Made by a program: the position numbers and the translations under genes. From assembly GCF_000787835.1 (NCBI RefSeq), contig NZ_BBPP01000009.1:1-64000 (forward strand): 64,000 nucleotides of DNA. Reading direction: 5' to 3'. Shown here one piece after another: positions 46,804 through 56,003 of the stretch. Origin of the DNA: Streptacidiphilus melanogenes (GTDB lineage: Bacteria; Actinomycetota; Actinomycetes; Streptomycetales; Streptomycetaceae). The notes beneath the pieces were generated by a model. It was not told the DNA's origin. It saw only the letters and a program-made list of their open reading frames with translations, and made no database searches. Numbering within the stretch: the stretch's first letter is position 1; the number at the start of each line of letters is the position of its first letter.

Positions 46804-49800
46804 ATGACATCTGGAAGGGGCATACGCTCCGGTGCGGTCGCCACCGTGCTGGCAGTGGCCGCCGCCTTGCTCAGCTCACCGCTGGCCCACGCCGGCGGCC
46901 AGCCGAGCCGGAAGGACATCCGCCTGAACGCCGTGGCGCTGGCCAAGCTGAGCCAGCGTTACGAGAACCGGACCGACGGCACCGCCGGGCAGGTCGCCGC
47001 GGAGGAGGGCAAGGCGACCGCCGCGCCCGCGCTCCCGAGTGCGACGCCGGGCACCAAGCCGTCCTCCGGTGCCCACACCGCCGGCGCGGCGGGCGGCTCG
47101 TCCGCCTCCGCCACCGGGCCCGGCTTTCAGCAGACCGGCCAGTGGGAGACCGCACGCGGCTTCGCCGAGACCACCGCCCTCCCCGGCACCCGCGACTGGG
47201 TCGGCGTCTTCTCGGGCGGCACGGTGGGCCGCTACGACGCCCACGGCGACCGGATCTGGAACCGCCCCGCCACCTCGCTCATCAAGGACTGGCAGGTCAC
47301 CGCCCAGAACTGGTACCAGCCCTACCCGTACACCCCGAACCTCTACGTCGGCTACAACCCCTACGAGATGTCCACCACCGGACAGCACCCGTACGTCACC
47401 GGCGACTTCAACCACGACGGCGTCGACGACGTGGTCGTGGCCTACGCGGTGGGCGACCAGCCCGCCCGGCCGTTCACCTCGCCCGGCTCGCAGCTGAACT
47501 ACGGCACCTTCCTGACCGTCCTGGACGGCCGCACCGGAAAGACCGTCTGGAGCAAGCTCGTTCCGGGCTACGTCGGCACCATGCTGGTCCAGAGCGGCAA
47601 GCTGATCGTCGCCGAGTCGACCGGCCCGCAGTGGAGTGTCGACCCCGTCGCCCAGCAGGGCGACAGCCGCAGCAATCTGACGGCCTACAGCTTCACGCCG
47701 AGGAGCGACGGCACCCTCGTCGGCACCACCGACTGGACCTACTCGACCAAGGCCCCCTGGGCCAACTGGGGCGACGTCGAGCCGACCGGCCACGACCAGA
47801 TCGCCGCGACCTGGTCCGACACCCCGCTCGGTCTCGGCGACCCGCGTCCGGCCGACGGCAACGTGCTGCTCATCGACACCGCCGACGGCGCGGTCACCAT
47901 GCACGCCAAGACCCCGGGCTACCCGCGCATGGTGGCAGAGGACCCGTCCAGCGACAGGGTTCTGGTCGTCGAGCAGAACGACCCCTTCGACGCGGTGCGT
48001 TGGGACCTGACCGCCTTCGAACCGCGCAGCGGCGCGCGCAGCGTGATCGCCGAGCGCGACGGCAGCGTCCCGGAGGCCCTCGCCGTCAACCCGGCGGCGA
48101 AGGGCGGCCAGGCCGTCTACGCCGTGGCCGAGCTCGGCATCAACGCGGACCTGAGTGACGGCCAGAGCACCGTCTCCGGATGGGACGCCAAGGGACGGAC
48201 CCTCTGGACGTACACCACCGCATCGACCGTCGGCGGCCCGAACGCGCCCACCCTGGCGCTGGCGTACCGGACCGGCGGCCACGGTGAGGTCGTCGCCTCG
48301 GTCTCCGACCCTGGCAACCCGACCGCGAGCCTGCCCGACGGCCCGGAGCACACCCAGCTGATCGGCTTCGACGCGCGCGACGGCCGCATCGACTGGCGGA
48401 ACCAGGGCGCGCTCTCCGGCGACACCCTGACGCCCTACCGGAACGGCCTGCTGACGGTCGGCTACGACGACACCGCCTACAGCGTCGACCCGACCACCGG
48501 CCGTTCCGCCGCGATGCCACTGGCCGGTGACCCCTACGCCGCCGCCACCGTCGACCTCGGCGGCCGACAGGAGCTGATCACCGGCGGCCAGAGCCGCGGT
48601 CTGTTCGGCCTCGACGCGCGCACGCTGAAGAACCCGACGCCGACCGTGCTGTGGCACGCCACGCTGGACGGGTCGGTGCACGCGATCAAGGCGCTGCCGG
48701 GCGGCCGCCAGGTCGTCGTCGGCACGGACGACGGCTTCTCGGTCGTGGACGCGCGCACCGGTACGGTGCTGCGCACCGTCCGCACCGGCGGCTTCGTCGC
48801 CTCGCTCACCGTCACCGGTGACGGCCACGGCGGCACCGAGATCGTCGTCCCCGGCGGCAGCCTCACCGCCTACCGTCCCGACGGCCGCGTGCTGTGGACC
48901 TACCGGCCCACCGGCACGGCGGGCAAGAGCCTGGTCTTCTCCAGCGTCACCACCGACAGCACGGGCCACCTGCTGCTGGAGTACGGCGGCGCCGAGACCT
49001 CCGGCCTGCTGACCGCCGCCAGCGACCCGGCGCCCACCGCCGTCAGCCTGGACCCGGCCACCGGCGCTCCGGTCTGGACCGAGACCACGAACGACCCGGG
49101 CGCGGCCACCATCGTGCCGACCAACCCGGCGCTGGCCTCCGCCGACATCCCCGGCGGCGACGGCCACGGCGTGGCCTTCGCCTTCGACGGCACGTTCAGC
49201 ACCAGCGCGCACCTGGTCCAGATCCTCGATTCCCGCACGGGAGCGGTGATCAGCACCCACGAGACCGTCGGTTCCAACACCTTCCTGGGCTTCGCGGCGT
49301 CGAAGGCGGACGGCCTGGTCGAGCTGCGCACCTTCGACATGACGGACTACCCCGCGGACGGCAGCGCGCCCTTCGACGTGCCGACCTTCCTCGGCTTCCA
49401 CTCCGGGACCTTCGCCACCACGCCGTCCGGCACCTCCGCCTTCGTCGGCGCCTACACCAGCCTCTTCTCCTACAACACCCCGTTCCCCTCGGGCCAGGAC
49501 TCCCTCAAGGAGAGCGCGACCGCCTTCGGACTGGGCGCCGGCCAGGTGCAGGCCGTCGACCTGAACGACGGCAAGGGCAGCGACGTCCTCGGCCTGCCGG
49601 TCGACTGGCGGGCGCTGGACATCTCGCTCCAGGCAATCGGCGGCGACACCTTCGAGCCCGACTACTACCCACACGGCGTCAGCACCTTCAAGTTCGCCGA
49701 CAACGTGCCGTCCGGCATCCCGGTCCCGCCGACCACCGGAGGGACGACCGCAGGCGCCGACACCACCTCCGCCGGGACGGTCGCAGCACAGCAGGAGCTG

Positions 49801-51024
49801 CTCTACCCCGCGCCCGCGCAGGCGTCGACCTCCGGCGTCGTCGGCCGGAGCAGCGCAGGCCCCCTGAAGGACCAGGGGATGCCGGTGGGCACCGCGGCGC
49901 TCCCGATCGAGGTCACCTCCAGCACCCCGACCGCCGAGCCGCTCTCCTCCCCCGCCGACAACGCCACCGAAGTCACCCGCGGCTACACCCCGCAGCAGAT
50001 CCAGACCCGTCTCGGCCTCAAGGGCGACGGCACCGGCCAGACCATCGCCATCGTCGACGCCTACGACTACCCGACCGCCGAGGCGGACCTCAACCACTTC
50101 TCGGCCCACTTCAACCTGCCACCCACCTGCGACACGGTGAGCTCGGGCACCGACTGCTTCACCTTCAAGCAGCAGTACGCGGACGGCACGCAGCCGGAGG
50201 GCAACACCGGCTGGAACGAGGAGGAGGCCCTCGACATCGAGTGGGCGCACTCCGTCGCCCCGCACGCCACGATCGTCCTGGTCGAGGCCGCCGACCCCTC
50301 CATGGCGGGCTTGGAGCGCGCGGACGACGCCGCGGCGGCGCTGCACCCGACCGCGGTCAGCAACAGCTGGGGCTCCGGCGAGTTCTCCGAGGAGGGCTTC
50401 TACGACGGCCACTGCAAGCTCGCCGACTCGGTCTGCGTGCAGTCCACGGGCGACAACGGCTACCCCTCGGGTTACTCCGCCACCAACCCGTACGCCCTCG
50501 CCATCGGCGGCACCAGTCTCCAACTGGACTCCGCGGGCAACACGTTGAGCGAGACGGCCTGGCGCAGCACGGGCGGCGGGCTCAGTTACTTCGAGCCGCG
50601 CCCCGCGTACCAGGACGGCGTCCAGTCCTCGTCCTACCGCGCCACGCCGGACGTCAGCATGGTCGCCGACCCCGCCACCGGCGTCCCGGTCTACCTGACC
50701 CTGACCACCGCGAGCGGCAACCGCTCGCTGTGGCTCGAGGTCGGCGGCACCAGCCTGGCCGCGCCGATCTGGGGGGCGATCATCACCGACGCCGACCAGC
50801 TCCGCGCCATCGTCGGCAAGCCCCACCTCGCCTCGGCCGGCCCGGACGGCGACACCGCGCACGCGGACGTCTACGCCCTCGGCAGCCACTACCTGAGCGA
50901 CATCATCTCCGGCTCCAACGGCCTGTGCGGCACGGAGTGCACGGCCGGTCCCGGCTACGACACCGTCACCGGCCTCGGCTCCCCGACCAGTGGCGTCGAC
51001 GCGGCGCTGGCGGCCATGAAGTGA
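46804..51024 (+). CDS. Secreted beta-propeller / sedolisin (S53) peptidase fusion
   Basis: 1406 residues, a Sec signal peptide at 1-30 (GAVATVLAVAAALLSSPLAHA). Residues about 100-960 form PQQ-/FG-GAP-like repeats: GDFNHDGVDDVVVAY, VLDGRTGKTVWSKLV, FDARDGRIDWRNQG and VVDARTGTVLRTVR recur at intervals typical of beta-propeller blades. Residues about 1060-1406 are the S53 domain: E1140 and D1144 in NEEEALDIEWAH, the oxyanion Asp1217 in STGDNG and Ser1317 in VGGTSLAAPIWG, so the Glu-Asp-Ser catalytic set is intact. A C-terminal SGSNGLCGTECTAGPGYD segment is the Ca-site/oxyanion region of the family. The usual N-terminal pro-kumamolisin domain is absent or replaced by the propeller. Likely an extracellular acid protease; the propeller may bind substrate or the wall. 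Confidence 0.9.
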   Translation: MTSGRGIRSGAVATVLAVAAALLSSPLAHAGGQPSRKDIRLNAVALAKLSQRYENRTDGTAGQVAAEEGKATAAPALPSATPGTKPSSGAHTAGAAGGSSASATGPGFQQTGQWETARGFAETTALPGTRDWVGVFSGGTVGRYDAHGDRIWNRPATSLIKDWQVTAQNWYQPYPYTPNLYVGYNPYEMSTTGQHPYVTGDFNHDGVDDVVVAYAVGDQPARPFTSPGSQLNYGTFLTVLDGRTGKTVWSKLVPGYVGTMLVQSGKLIVAESTGPQWSVDPVAQQGDSRSNLTAYSFTPRSDGTLVGTTDWTYSTKAPWANWGDVEPTGHDQIAATWSDTPLGLGDPRPADGNVLLIDTADGAVTMHAKTPGYPRMVAEDPSSDRVLVVEQNDPFDAVRWDLTAFEPRSGARSVIAERDGSVPEALAVNPAAKGGQAVYAVAELGINADLSDGQSTVSGWDAKGRTLWTYTTASTVGGPNAPTLALAYRTGGHGEVVASVSDPGNPTASLPDGPEHTQLIGFDARDGRIDWRNQGALSGDTLTPYRNGLLTVGYDDTAYSVDPTTGRSAAMPLAGDPYAAATVDLGGRQELITGGQSRGLFGLDARTLKNPTPTVLWHATLDGSVHAIKALPGGRQVVVGTDDGFSVVDARTGTVLRTVRTGGFVASLTVTGDGHGGTEIVVPGGSLTAYRPDGRVLWTYRPTGTAGKSLVFSSVTTDSTGHLLLEYGGAETSGLLTAASDPAPTAVSLDPATGAPVWTETTNDPGAATIVPTNPALASADIPGGDGHGVAFAFDGTFSTSAHLVQILDSRTGAVISTHETVGSNTFLGFAASKADGLVELRTFDMTDYPADGSAPFDVPTFLGFHSGTFATTPSGTSAFVGAYTSLFSYNTPFPSGQDSLKESATAFGLGAGQVQAVDLNDGKGSDVLGLPVDWRALDISLQAIGGDTFEPDYYPHGVSTFKFADNVPSGIPVPPTTGGTTAGADTTSAGTVAAQQELLYPAPAQASTSGVVGRSSAGPLKDQGMPVGTAALPIEVTSSTPTAEPLSSPADNATEVTRGYTPQQIQTRLGLKGDGTGQTIAIVDAYDYPTAEADLNHFSAHFNLPPTCDTVSSGTDCFTFKQQYADGTQPEGNTGWNEEEALDIEWAHSVAPHATIVLVEAADPSMAGLERADDAAAALHPTAVSNSWGSGEFSEEGFYDGHCKLADSVCVQSTGDNGYPSGYSATNPYALAIGGTSLQLDSAGNTLSETAWRSTGGGLSYFEPRPAYQDGVQSSSYRATPDVSMVADPATGVPVYLTLTTASGNRSLWLEVGGTSLAAPIWGAIITDADQLRAIVGKPHLASAGPDGDTAHADVYALGSHYLSDIISGSNGLCGTECTAGPGYDTVTGLGSPTSGVDAALAAMK

Positions 51025-51026
51025 CA

Positions 51027-51093
51027 GCTGGTCAGTCGCGCTGACCAGCCAGACCGCCGTGGGGCCCGACGCAGAGAACGCATCGGGCCCCAC
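51027..51093 (+). terminator. Two hairpins after the sedolisin fusion
   Basis: GCTGGTCAG (51027-51035) pairs with CTGACCAGC (51041-51049), 9 bp. GTGGGGCCCGA (51059-51069) pairs with TCGGGCCCCAC (51083-51093), 11 bp. Both start within 40 bases of the stop. Confidence 0.75.
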
Positions 51094-51441
51094 GCCCGTG
51101 GACCAGCCTCGAAGGAGGGTCAGAGCCGCGGCGATGGAGCGCCTGAGGATCGCTTCGCCGGCCCGAGGGCTCCGGCCGCCGCTTGCATACCTTCAGCTCG
51201 ACGCGGGTCAGTCGAAGACCGCGTCCGCGACGAAGAACACCAGCAACGCACCGGTCAACCACGGAAACCCGACGCCGGGATGAGTGCACCGCGCGGACAA
51301 CCCGCGAACAGTTCTGCGCGCACCCGTTCCGGTCCTGGCCGGCGAGGCGGACAATGTGTCCGTCCGCGGTCCGTCCCAGGGCGGGGAGGTCCAGGTGGCT
51401 GCATCCACGAGAAGTGGCGTCATCGGCCGGGGTGAGCCGGG
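51094..51441. other. Intergenic region before the ABC ATPase
   Basis: 348 bases. No gene is supported. A minus-strand stretch at about 51208-51270 reads VGFPWLTGALLVFFVADAVF and stops; it could be the end of a tiny hydrophobic peptide gene but has no clear start or ribosome-binding site. Confidence 0.4.
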
Positions 51442-52410
51442 ATGACCCGCCGGCTGCCGTCACTGCGCCGCAGAGGTGCGGCCTCACCGGAGGAGCCGGG
51501 GCCCGGCGAGACTCCGGCTTTCGAGCCCGCCGCGCCGATGCCGTCGGCCCCGTCGACCCCGTTGGCATCCACACCCGCACCGGTGGTCCAACTGCGCCAG
51601 GTGGTGAAGACCTATGGCACGGGGGACGCCGCAGTGCACGCCCTGACCGGCCCGTTGGACGCGGAGGGGCGGGCGCTCGGCCTCGACCTCACCATCCAGG
51701 CCGGGGACTTCGTGGCCGTCATGGACAGCTCCGGCTCGGGCAAGTCGACCCTGATGAACATCGTGGGCTGCCTGGACGCCCCGACGTCGGGGCGGTACCT
51801 GCTGGACGGCATCGATGTCGGGAACATGGACGAGCACCAGCTCTCGCTGGTGCGCAACCGCAAGGTCGGATTCGTCTTCCAGTCCTTCAACCTGGTGCCG
51901 CGGATGACGGTGGTCGACCAGGTCGAGTTGCCTCTGACCTACGCCGGCGTGAGGCCGGCGGAGCGCCGCCGACGCGTGCTGGCAGCCGTCGGCCTGGTCG
52001 GGCTGATGGACCGTGCGGAGCACCTGCCCCATGAACTGTCGGGCGGTCAGCAACAGCGGGTCGCCGTGGCCCGCGCGCTGGTGATGTCCCCCTCGATGCT
52101 GCTGGCGGACGAACCCACGGGAAACCTCGACAGCCAGAGCACCATCGAACTGATGTCCATCATCGACCGGTTGAACGCCGCACGACGCACTGTGGTGCTG
52201 ATCACCCACGAGGACGAGGTTGCCCGGCATGCCAAGCGGGTGGTCCGCCTGGTGGACGGGCGCATCGTCTCCGACGTCCGACAGGCGCCGCTGGACGGGC
52301 TTCCCCCGGCCCTTGCCGACCCGGAGGGCTTCGCGGGGCATTCACACCGCCAAGCGGTCCGCGACACCGGAGTGTCGGCGACAGGAACACTGGCCGACGG
52401 TACAGCCTGA
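51442..52410 (+). CDS. ABC transporter ATP-binding protein, MacB/LolD type, orphan
   Basis: 322 residues. A Pro/Ala-rich 48-residue lead precedes VVQLRQVVKTYGTGDAAVHAL. The Walker A is VMDSSGSGKSTLMNIVGCLD, where the first Gly of GxxGxGKST is Asp. The signature LSGGQQQRVAVARALVM, Walker B MLLADEPTGNLD and switch His LITHEDEVARHAKRV are normal. A dozen extra residues (TGPLDAEGRALG) sit between the first strand and Walker A. The family exports peptides or lipoproteins with a FtsX-like permease, but no permease gene is adjacent; the next gene is a convergent TetR. Its partner is elsewhere or the gene is a relic. Confidence 0.88.
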   Translation: MTRRLPSLRRRGAASPEEPGPGETPAFEPAAPMPSAPSTPLASTPAPVVQLRQVVKTYGTGDAAVHALTGPLDAEGRALGLDLTIQAGDFVAVMDSSGSGKSTLMNIVGCLDAPTSGRYLLDGIDVGNMDEHQLSLVRNRKVGFVFQSFNLVPRMTVVDQVELPLTYAGVRPAERRRRVLAAVGLVGLMDRAEHLPHELSGGQQQRVAVARALVMSPSMLLADEPTGNLDSQSTIELMSIIDRLNAARRTVVLITHEDEVARHAKRVVRLVDGRIVSDVRQAPLDGLPPALADPEGFAGHSHRQAVRDTGVSATGTLADGTA

Positions 52411-52610
52411 TCGGGGCGTCAGTCTGCGTCGACAGCCGTGACCTGGGCCCGGACGGCCGAGGACGCGCAGGCGCCTCCCTCGGCGGAGGTCGGTGTGCGC
52501 GGCCGGTCGCGGTCACCCCGCGGGTTGCCGCCCGGCATGCGGCGGGGTGGGCGCCGGACCACGCACGGTGCGGCCCGGCGCGGGCTTGCGCAGCTCCAGG
52601 TCGGGGGTGC

Positions 52611-53192
52611 TCAGTCGGCGCGGAGGCCGGCCGCGTCGAGCAGGGTCTGCGCCGTGCTCGTGGCCAGGCCGTCGAGACCGCGCGCCTGGACGACGCCCCA
52701 GGCGCCCGAGCCGTCGAAGACGACGGTCAACTGCCGGGCCAGCAGCGCGGGGTCGTGCGCGTGGCCGCGCTCGGCCTCGCGTTGGAAGAACGCGGTGAGC
52801 CGGTCCTTCTGATGGCGCGCCACCTCGCTCGCCGGGTGCCGCGGCGACTTGAGCTCCATGGCCGCCGAGACGTAGGGGCAGCCGCGGTACTGCGGGTCCT
52901 CGGCGATCTGCTCCAAGGCGTGGAAGACGTGCAGGATCCGCTCGCGCGCAGGGCGCTCGTCGTCGGGCGGCAGCAGCGCGTTGGTGTAGTCGGTCGCTTT
53001 ACGCCGCAGGCTGGCCGCGACGACCTCGTCCTTGCTGTCGAAGTGCAGGTACATGGAGCGCTTCGAGATGCCGGCGGCGCGGCAGAGCGCGTCGACGCCC
53101 ACGTGGACGCCCTCTTGGTAGAAGAGCTCCGCGGCCGCGTCGAGGAGGCGCTCGCGGGCTGAGAGGGCGGGGGCGGCGGTCGGGGTCGTCAT
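52611..53192 (-). CDS. TetR-family repressor
   Basis: 193 residues from the ATG at 53192, chosen because TACCCT lies 6 bases upstream (leaderless pattern); the frame has another ATG at 53213. HTH: ALSARERLLDAAAELFYQEG and VGVDALCRAAGISKRSMYLHFDSKDEVVAAS. Ligand domain: HVFHALEQIAEDPQYRGCPY, VSAAMELKSPRHPASEVARH and a helical end. The family regulates efflux or short-chain dehydrogenase genes. Divergent from the SDR gene; three copies of a palindrome in the intervening DNA look like its operators. Confidence 0.92.
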   Translation of the reverse strand: MTTPTAAPALSARERLLDAAAELFYQEGVHVGVDALCRAAGISKRSMYLHFDSKDEVVAASLRRKATDYTNALLPPDDERPARERILHVFHALEQIAEDPQYRGCPYVSAAMELKSPRHPASEVARHQKDRLTAFFQREAERGHAHDPALLARQLTVVFDGSGAWGVVQARGLDGLATSTAQTLLDAAGLRAD

Positions 53193-53223
53193 GGCTTCAG
53201 GGTACGTCGTCACCCACGGCCGT

Positions 53224-53239
53224 GAAACCGATCGGTTTC
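53224..53239. promoter_or_regulatory. TetR operator 1 (AAACCGATCGGTTT)
   Basis: GAAACCGATCGGTTTC is a perfect 16-bp palindrome 32 bases upstream of the tetR start. It matches the two sites near the divergent SDR gene. Confidence 0.75.
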
Positions 53240-53314
53240 CGCTCGTCGGGAGGGGGAACGGACCGGAGCGCGGCCCCGACCGCGGACGGCTTGCGACTCC
53301 CGCTTGATCGATGG

Positions 53315-53353
53315 AAACAGATCGGTTTACTCTGAGGGGAAACCGATCTGTTT
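53315..53353. promoter_or_regulatory. TetR operators 2 and 3, inverted pair before the SDR gene
   Basis: AAACAGATCGGTTT (53315-53328) and AAACCGATCTGTTT (53340-53353) are exact reverse complements of each other, each close to the palindrome of operator 1. They are 25 bp apart centre to centre and end 17 bases before the SDR start. Confidence 0.75.
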
Positions 53354-53370
53354 ACCCAGGGGAGAGCAAG

Positions 53371-54072
53371 ATGACCCAGATCAAGGACGCGGTGGCTCTG
53401 GTCACGGGCGGAAGCCGCGGCATCGGCAAGGCCTTCGTGGAGGAGCTCTACGCCCGCGGCGCGGCGAAGGTGTACGCCACCGCCCGCGACCCGCGGGCCG
53501 TCACCCACCCCGACGCCGTGCCACTGGCCCTCGAAGTCACCGACCCCGCCTCGGTCACCGCGGCGGCGGCGCAGGCCAAGGACGTGACGATCCTGATCAA
53601 CAACGCGGGCACGGCTTCCCACGCCCACTTCCTCGACTCCCCCATCGAGGACATCCGCCGGGACTTCGAGGCCAACTTCTACGGGCCGCTGCACATGACC
53701 CGGGCCCTGGCACCCGCGATCGAGGCGAACGGCGGCGGGCACATCCTCACCGTCCACTCCGTGCTGTCGTGGATCGGCCTCGCAGACTCCTACAGCGCCT
53801 CCAAGGCCGCCGTGTGGTCCCAGAGCAACTCCATGCGGCTTCACCTGCAGCCGCGCGGCATCACCGTCACCGGGCTCCACGTCGGCTACGTCGACACCGA
53901 CATGACCGCCGGCGTCGACGCCCCGAAGGTCCGGCCCCAGGACGTCGCGGCGCTGGGGGTCGACGGCATCGAGACCGGCGCGTACGAGGTCCTCGTCGAC
54001 GACCTCTCCCGGCAGGTCAAGGCCGGCCTGTCGAGGGACGTCTCCGTGCTCTACCCGCAGTTGGCCGGATAG
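53371..54072 (+). CDS. Short-chain dehydrogenase/reductase
   Basis: 233 residues from the ATG at 53371, with GGGGAGAGCAAG upstream. VALVTGGSRGIGKAFVEELY carries the TGxxxGIG cofactor loop; TILINNAGTA is NNAG; ILTVHSVLSWIGLADSYSASKAA gives the catalytic Ser, Tyr and Lys (S...YxASK). NADP is likely from the GSRG and YATARD region. Oxidoreductase on a small carbonyl or alcohol. Regulated by the divergent TetR through the AAACMGATCKGTTT sites. Confidence 0.93.
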   Translation: MTQIKDAVALVTGGSRGIGKAFVEELYARGAAKVYATARDPRAVTHPDAVPLALEVTDPASVTAAAAQAKDVTILINNAGTASHAHFLDSPIEDIRRDFEANFYGPLHMTRALAPAIEANGGGHILTVHSVLSWIGLADSYSASKAAVWSQSNSMRLHLQPRGITVTGLHVGYVDTDMTAGVDAPKVRPQDVAALGVDGIETGAYEVLVDDLSRQVKAGLSRDVSVLYPQLAG

Positions 54073-54215
54073 CCTGCGCCGGCGCTGACACGACCCGCCT
54101 CCGCGGGCCCGCGGCCAGGCCACCCCGACCGCACGACAGCGCGACAGCGCGGCCGGTCCAAAGCCGCCAGCCGGCGGGCTGCGGGCCGCCTCCCCACCAC
54201 GCTCTCGGTCGGCGA

Positions 54216-54986
54216 TCAGTCGGCGATCCTGGCGTGCATCTCCCAGACCAGGATCTCCGCGGGCTCGACCGCGGTGACCCTCTGCCCTCCCGTCGCCGTG
54301 AAGCGCACCGCGTCACCGGCGCTCAGCGGTCCAACGCCTTCCAGGGCGACGTCACCACGGGGAACGAACAGGTGGAGGAAGGGCGCGTCGGGCAGTTCGA
54401 TGCTCTGGCCGGGCCGCAGGCGGGCGGCATGCAAGGCCGCGTAGCGGTTCTTGATGCGGATGGCGGAGGCGCCGTCGTGCTTGTCCATGCCGGACGCGAC
54501 GGGGACCAGACCCCCGGACATCAGCTCGTGGTCGATCTCGAGCTGTTCGTAGCCCGGCACGATGCCGGCCTCGTCGGGGACGACCCACATCTGGACGAAG
54601 TGCACCGGCTCGGTGTGCGCGTCGCCGCCGTTCAGGCGCCAGGAGTCGTTCTTCTCCGAGTGCAGGATGCCGGTACCGGCACTCATCCGCTGCGCCAGCC
54701 CGGGATAGATCACGCCGGAGTGGCCGGTGGAGTCCTGGTGCACCAGCGATCCCTGCATCACCCAGGTGACGATCTCCATGTCGCGGTGAGGGTGGGTCTC
54801 GAAGCCGCTGCCCGGGCGGACGAGGTCGTCGTTGTTGACCAGCAGCAGCCCGTGGTGGGTGTTGGCGGGGTCGAACCGGTCGCCGAAGGAGAAGGAGTGC
54901 TTGGAGTCCAGCCAGCTGATCTGCGTCCGAGAGCGGTCGCCGGCACGGCGGACGTCGACCTGAGGCCTCATGTTGGCGGTGCTCAC
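54216..54986 (-). CDS. Pirin-family bicupin
   Basis: 256 residues from the GTG at 54986, AAGGGACC upstream. The N-terminal cupin has the four Fe ligands of pirin in THPHRDMEIVTWVMQGSLVHQD and GTGILHSEKN; TGGQRVTAVEPAEILVWEMH closes the second cupin. Bacterial pirins bind Fe and some are quercetinases or redox regulators. A convergent gap of 143 bases separates it from the SDR gene. Substrate unknown. Confidence 0.92.
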   Translation of the reverse strand: MSTANMRPQVDVRRAGDRSRTQISWLDSKHSFSFGDRFDPANTHHGLLLVNNDDLVRPGSGFETHPHRDMEIVTWVMQGSLVHQDSTGHSGVIYPGLAQRMSAGTGILHSEKNDSWRLNGGDAHTEPVHFVQMWVVPDEAGIVPGYEQLEIDHELMSGGLVPVASGMDKHDGASAIRIKNRYAALHAARLRPGQSIELPDAPFLHLFVPRGDVALEGVGPLSAGDAVRFTATGGQRVTAVEPAEILVWEMHARIAD

Positions 54987-55230
54987 TGTGATGGTCCCTT
55001 CAGATTCCCTGTCACGCTTCGTGCCTTGCTCAGCGTAGTTGATGCTTCAACTATTCCGGAGGGCCCGGATCGCCCGCGCGCCACCACGGAAGGGAATACA
55101 CGCAGGCGTGGCTCCGGTTGCTGGAAGACATCGGATGGATTCTCCGGAGGCGTCACCTGCGCGAGCAGCGGCACGCGATGCGGCAGCGGCCGGGGGTCGT
55201 CCTCGGCGAGCGGGCGCGGAGTTGGTTGCG

Positions 55231-55500
55231 ATGAGCCTCTTGGGACCTGGAGTCACGTTCAGTCGCGTCGGCGCGCCCACGAGGGCGCGTCGAGGACTTC
55301 GGACCGGGCGGCGTCTGCTGGTCGCAGTCATCGCGGTGACGGCGGACGCGGCAGCCGCCTTGCTCCTCGCCGGCCACGGTATGGCCGTCACCTTCGTCGG
55401 CGTCGCCTCGGCGATCCTGGCCTGGGTACTGGCAGGACGTCTGACAAATTGGCAGCCGCGGTCCACCCGCGAGGCCTTCGAAGACTCGGAGCGACGATGA
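55231..55500 (+). CDS. Small membrane protein
   Basis: 89 residues from the ATG at 55231 (GGAG 9 bases upstream), or 121 from 55135. MSLLGPGVTFSRVGAPTRAR is followed by two membrane helices (LLVAVIAVTADAAAALLLAG and TFVGVASAILAWVLAG). The C-terminus is polar. Its stop overlaps the next start (ATGA), so it works with the next gene. No known domain. Confidence 0.55.
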   Translation: MSLLGPGVTFSRVGAPTRARRGLRTGRRLLVAVIAVTADAAAALLLAGHGMAVTFVGVASAILAWVLAGRLTNWQPRSTREAFEDSERR

Positions 55501-56003
55501 GCGCGATCGTGCGACCGCCGTCCTCCAGCGCAGTCACCCGTCCGCGCAAGGAACGCGCGACTCGTTCGGGTGGGCGGTGCACGCGGCGGGAGGGGCGGCA
55601 TGCCGTCGAGCTTCTGGCCGTCTCGGCGCTCGGCCTGGTCCCGTGGACGGTCGTCCTGGGGCTGACGCTGCCCTCCGACTACCGCGTGCATGCGTGGAGC
55701 ACCGCCTGGGTGGGCTTCGACGTGATGCTGCTGGGCGGCATGGCGACGACCGCCGTGCTCGGCCTGCTCCGCCGCCGGGCCGTCGTCATTCCCGCGCTGG
55801 TGACCGCTGTGCTGCTGGTGTGCGACGCCTGGTTCGACGTCTCCCTCGATCTCGGAACGTCCGGCGTGTGGACGTCCTCCGCACTGGCGGTGTTCGTCGA
55901 ACTGCCGATGGCGGCGTTCCTCTTCCGCAAGGCCTACACCCTGCTGCGCCTGCAGTGGGGACCCCCGGAGCCGAAGCCGATCGTGGACGACGCCGCCGAC
56001 TAA
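55497..56003 (+). CDS. Multi-pass membrane protein
   Basis: 168 residues. Four membrane segments are plausible: AVELLAVSALGLVPWTVVLG, WVGFDVMLLGGMATTAVLG, AVVIPALVTAVLLVCDAWF and SALAVFVELPMAAFLF; a polar C-terminus follows (EPKPIVDDAAD). Start ATG overlaps the preceding stop. This layout resembles small actinobacterial integral membrane proteins of unknown function. The C-terminal coding end overlaps the end of an antisense transposase remnant. Confidence 0.75.
   Translation: MSAIVRPPSSSAVTRPRKERATRSGGRCTRREGRHAVELLAVSALGLVPWTVVLGLTLPSDYRVHAWSTAWVGFDVMLLGGMATTAVLGLLRRRAVVIPALVTAVLLVCDAWFDVSLDLGTSGVWTSSALAVFVELPMAAFLFRKAYTLLRLQWGPPEPKPIVDDAAD

Noticed and set aside
46876-51093. 1405-residue open frame on the minus strand
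   Set aside because: It is fully antisense to the sedolisin fusion; its product is Val/Gly/Arg/Asp-rich without domains and it arises from the GC bias of the coding strand.
51208-51270. Hydrophobic peptide VGFPWLTGALLVFFVADAVF on the minus strand
   Set aside because: No ribosome-binding site or clear start; only about 20 residues and could be chance.
53304-55496. Long read-through frame upstream of the membrane protein at 55497
   Set aside because: It covers the antisense strand of the pirin gene; only the last 168 residues are supported.
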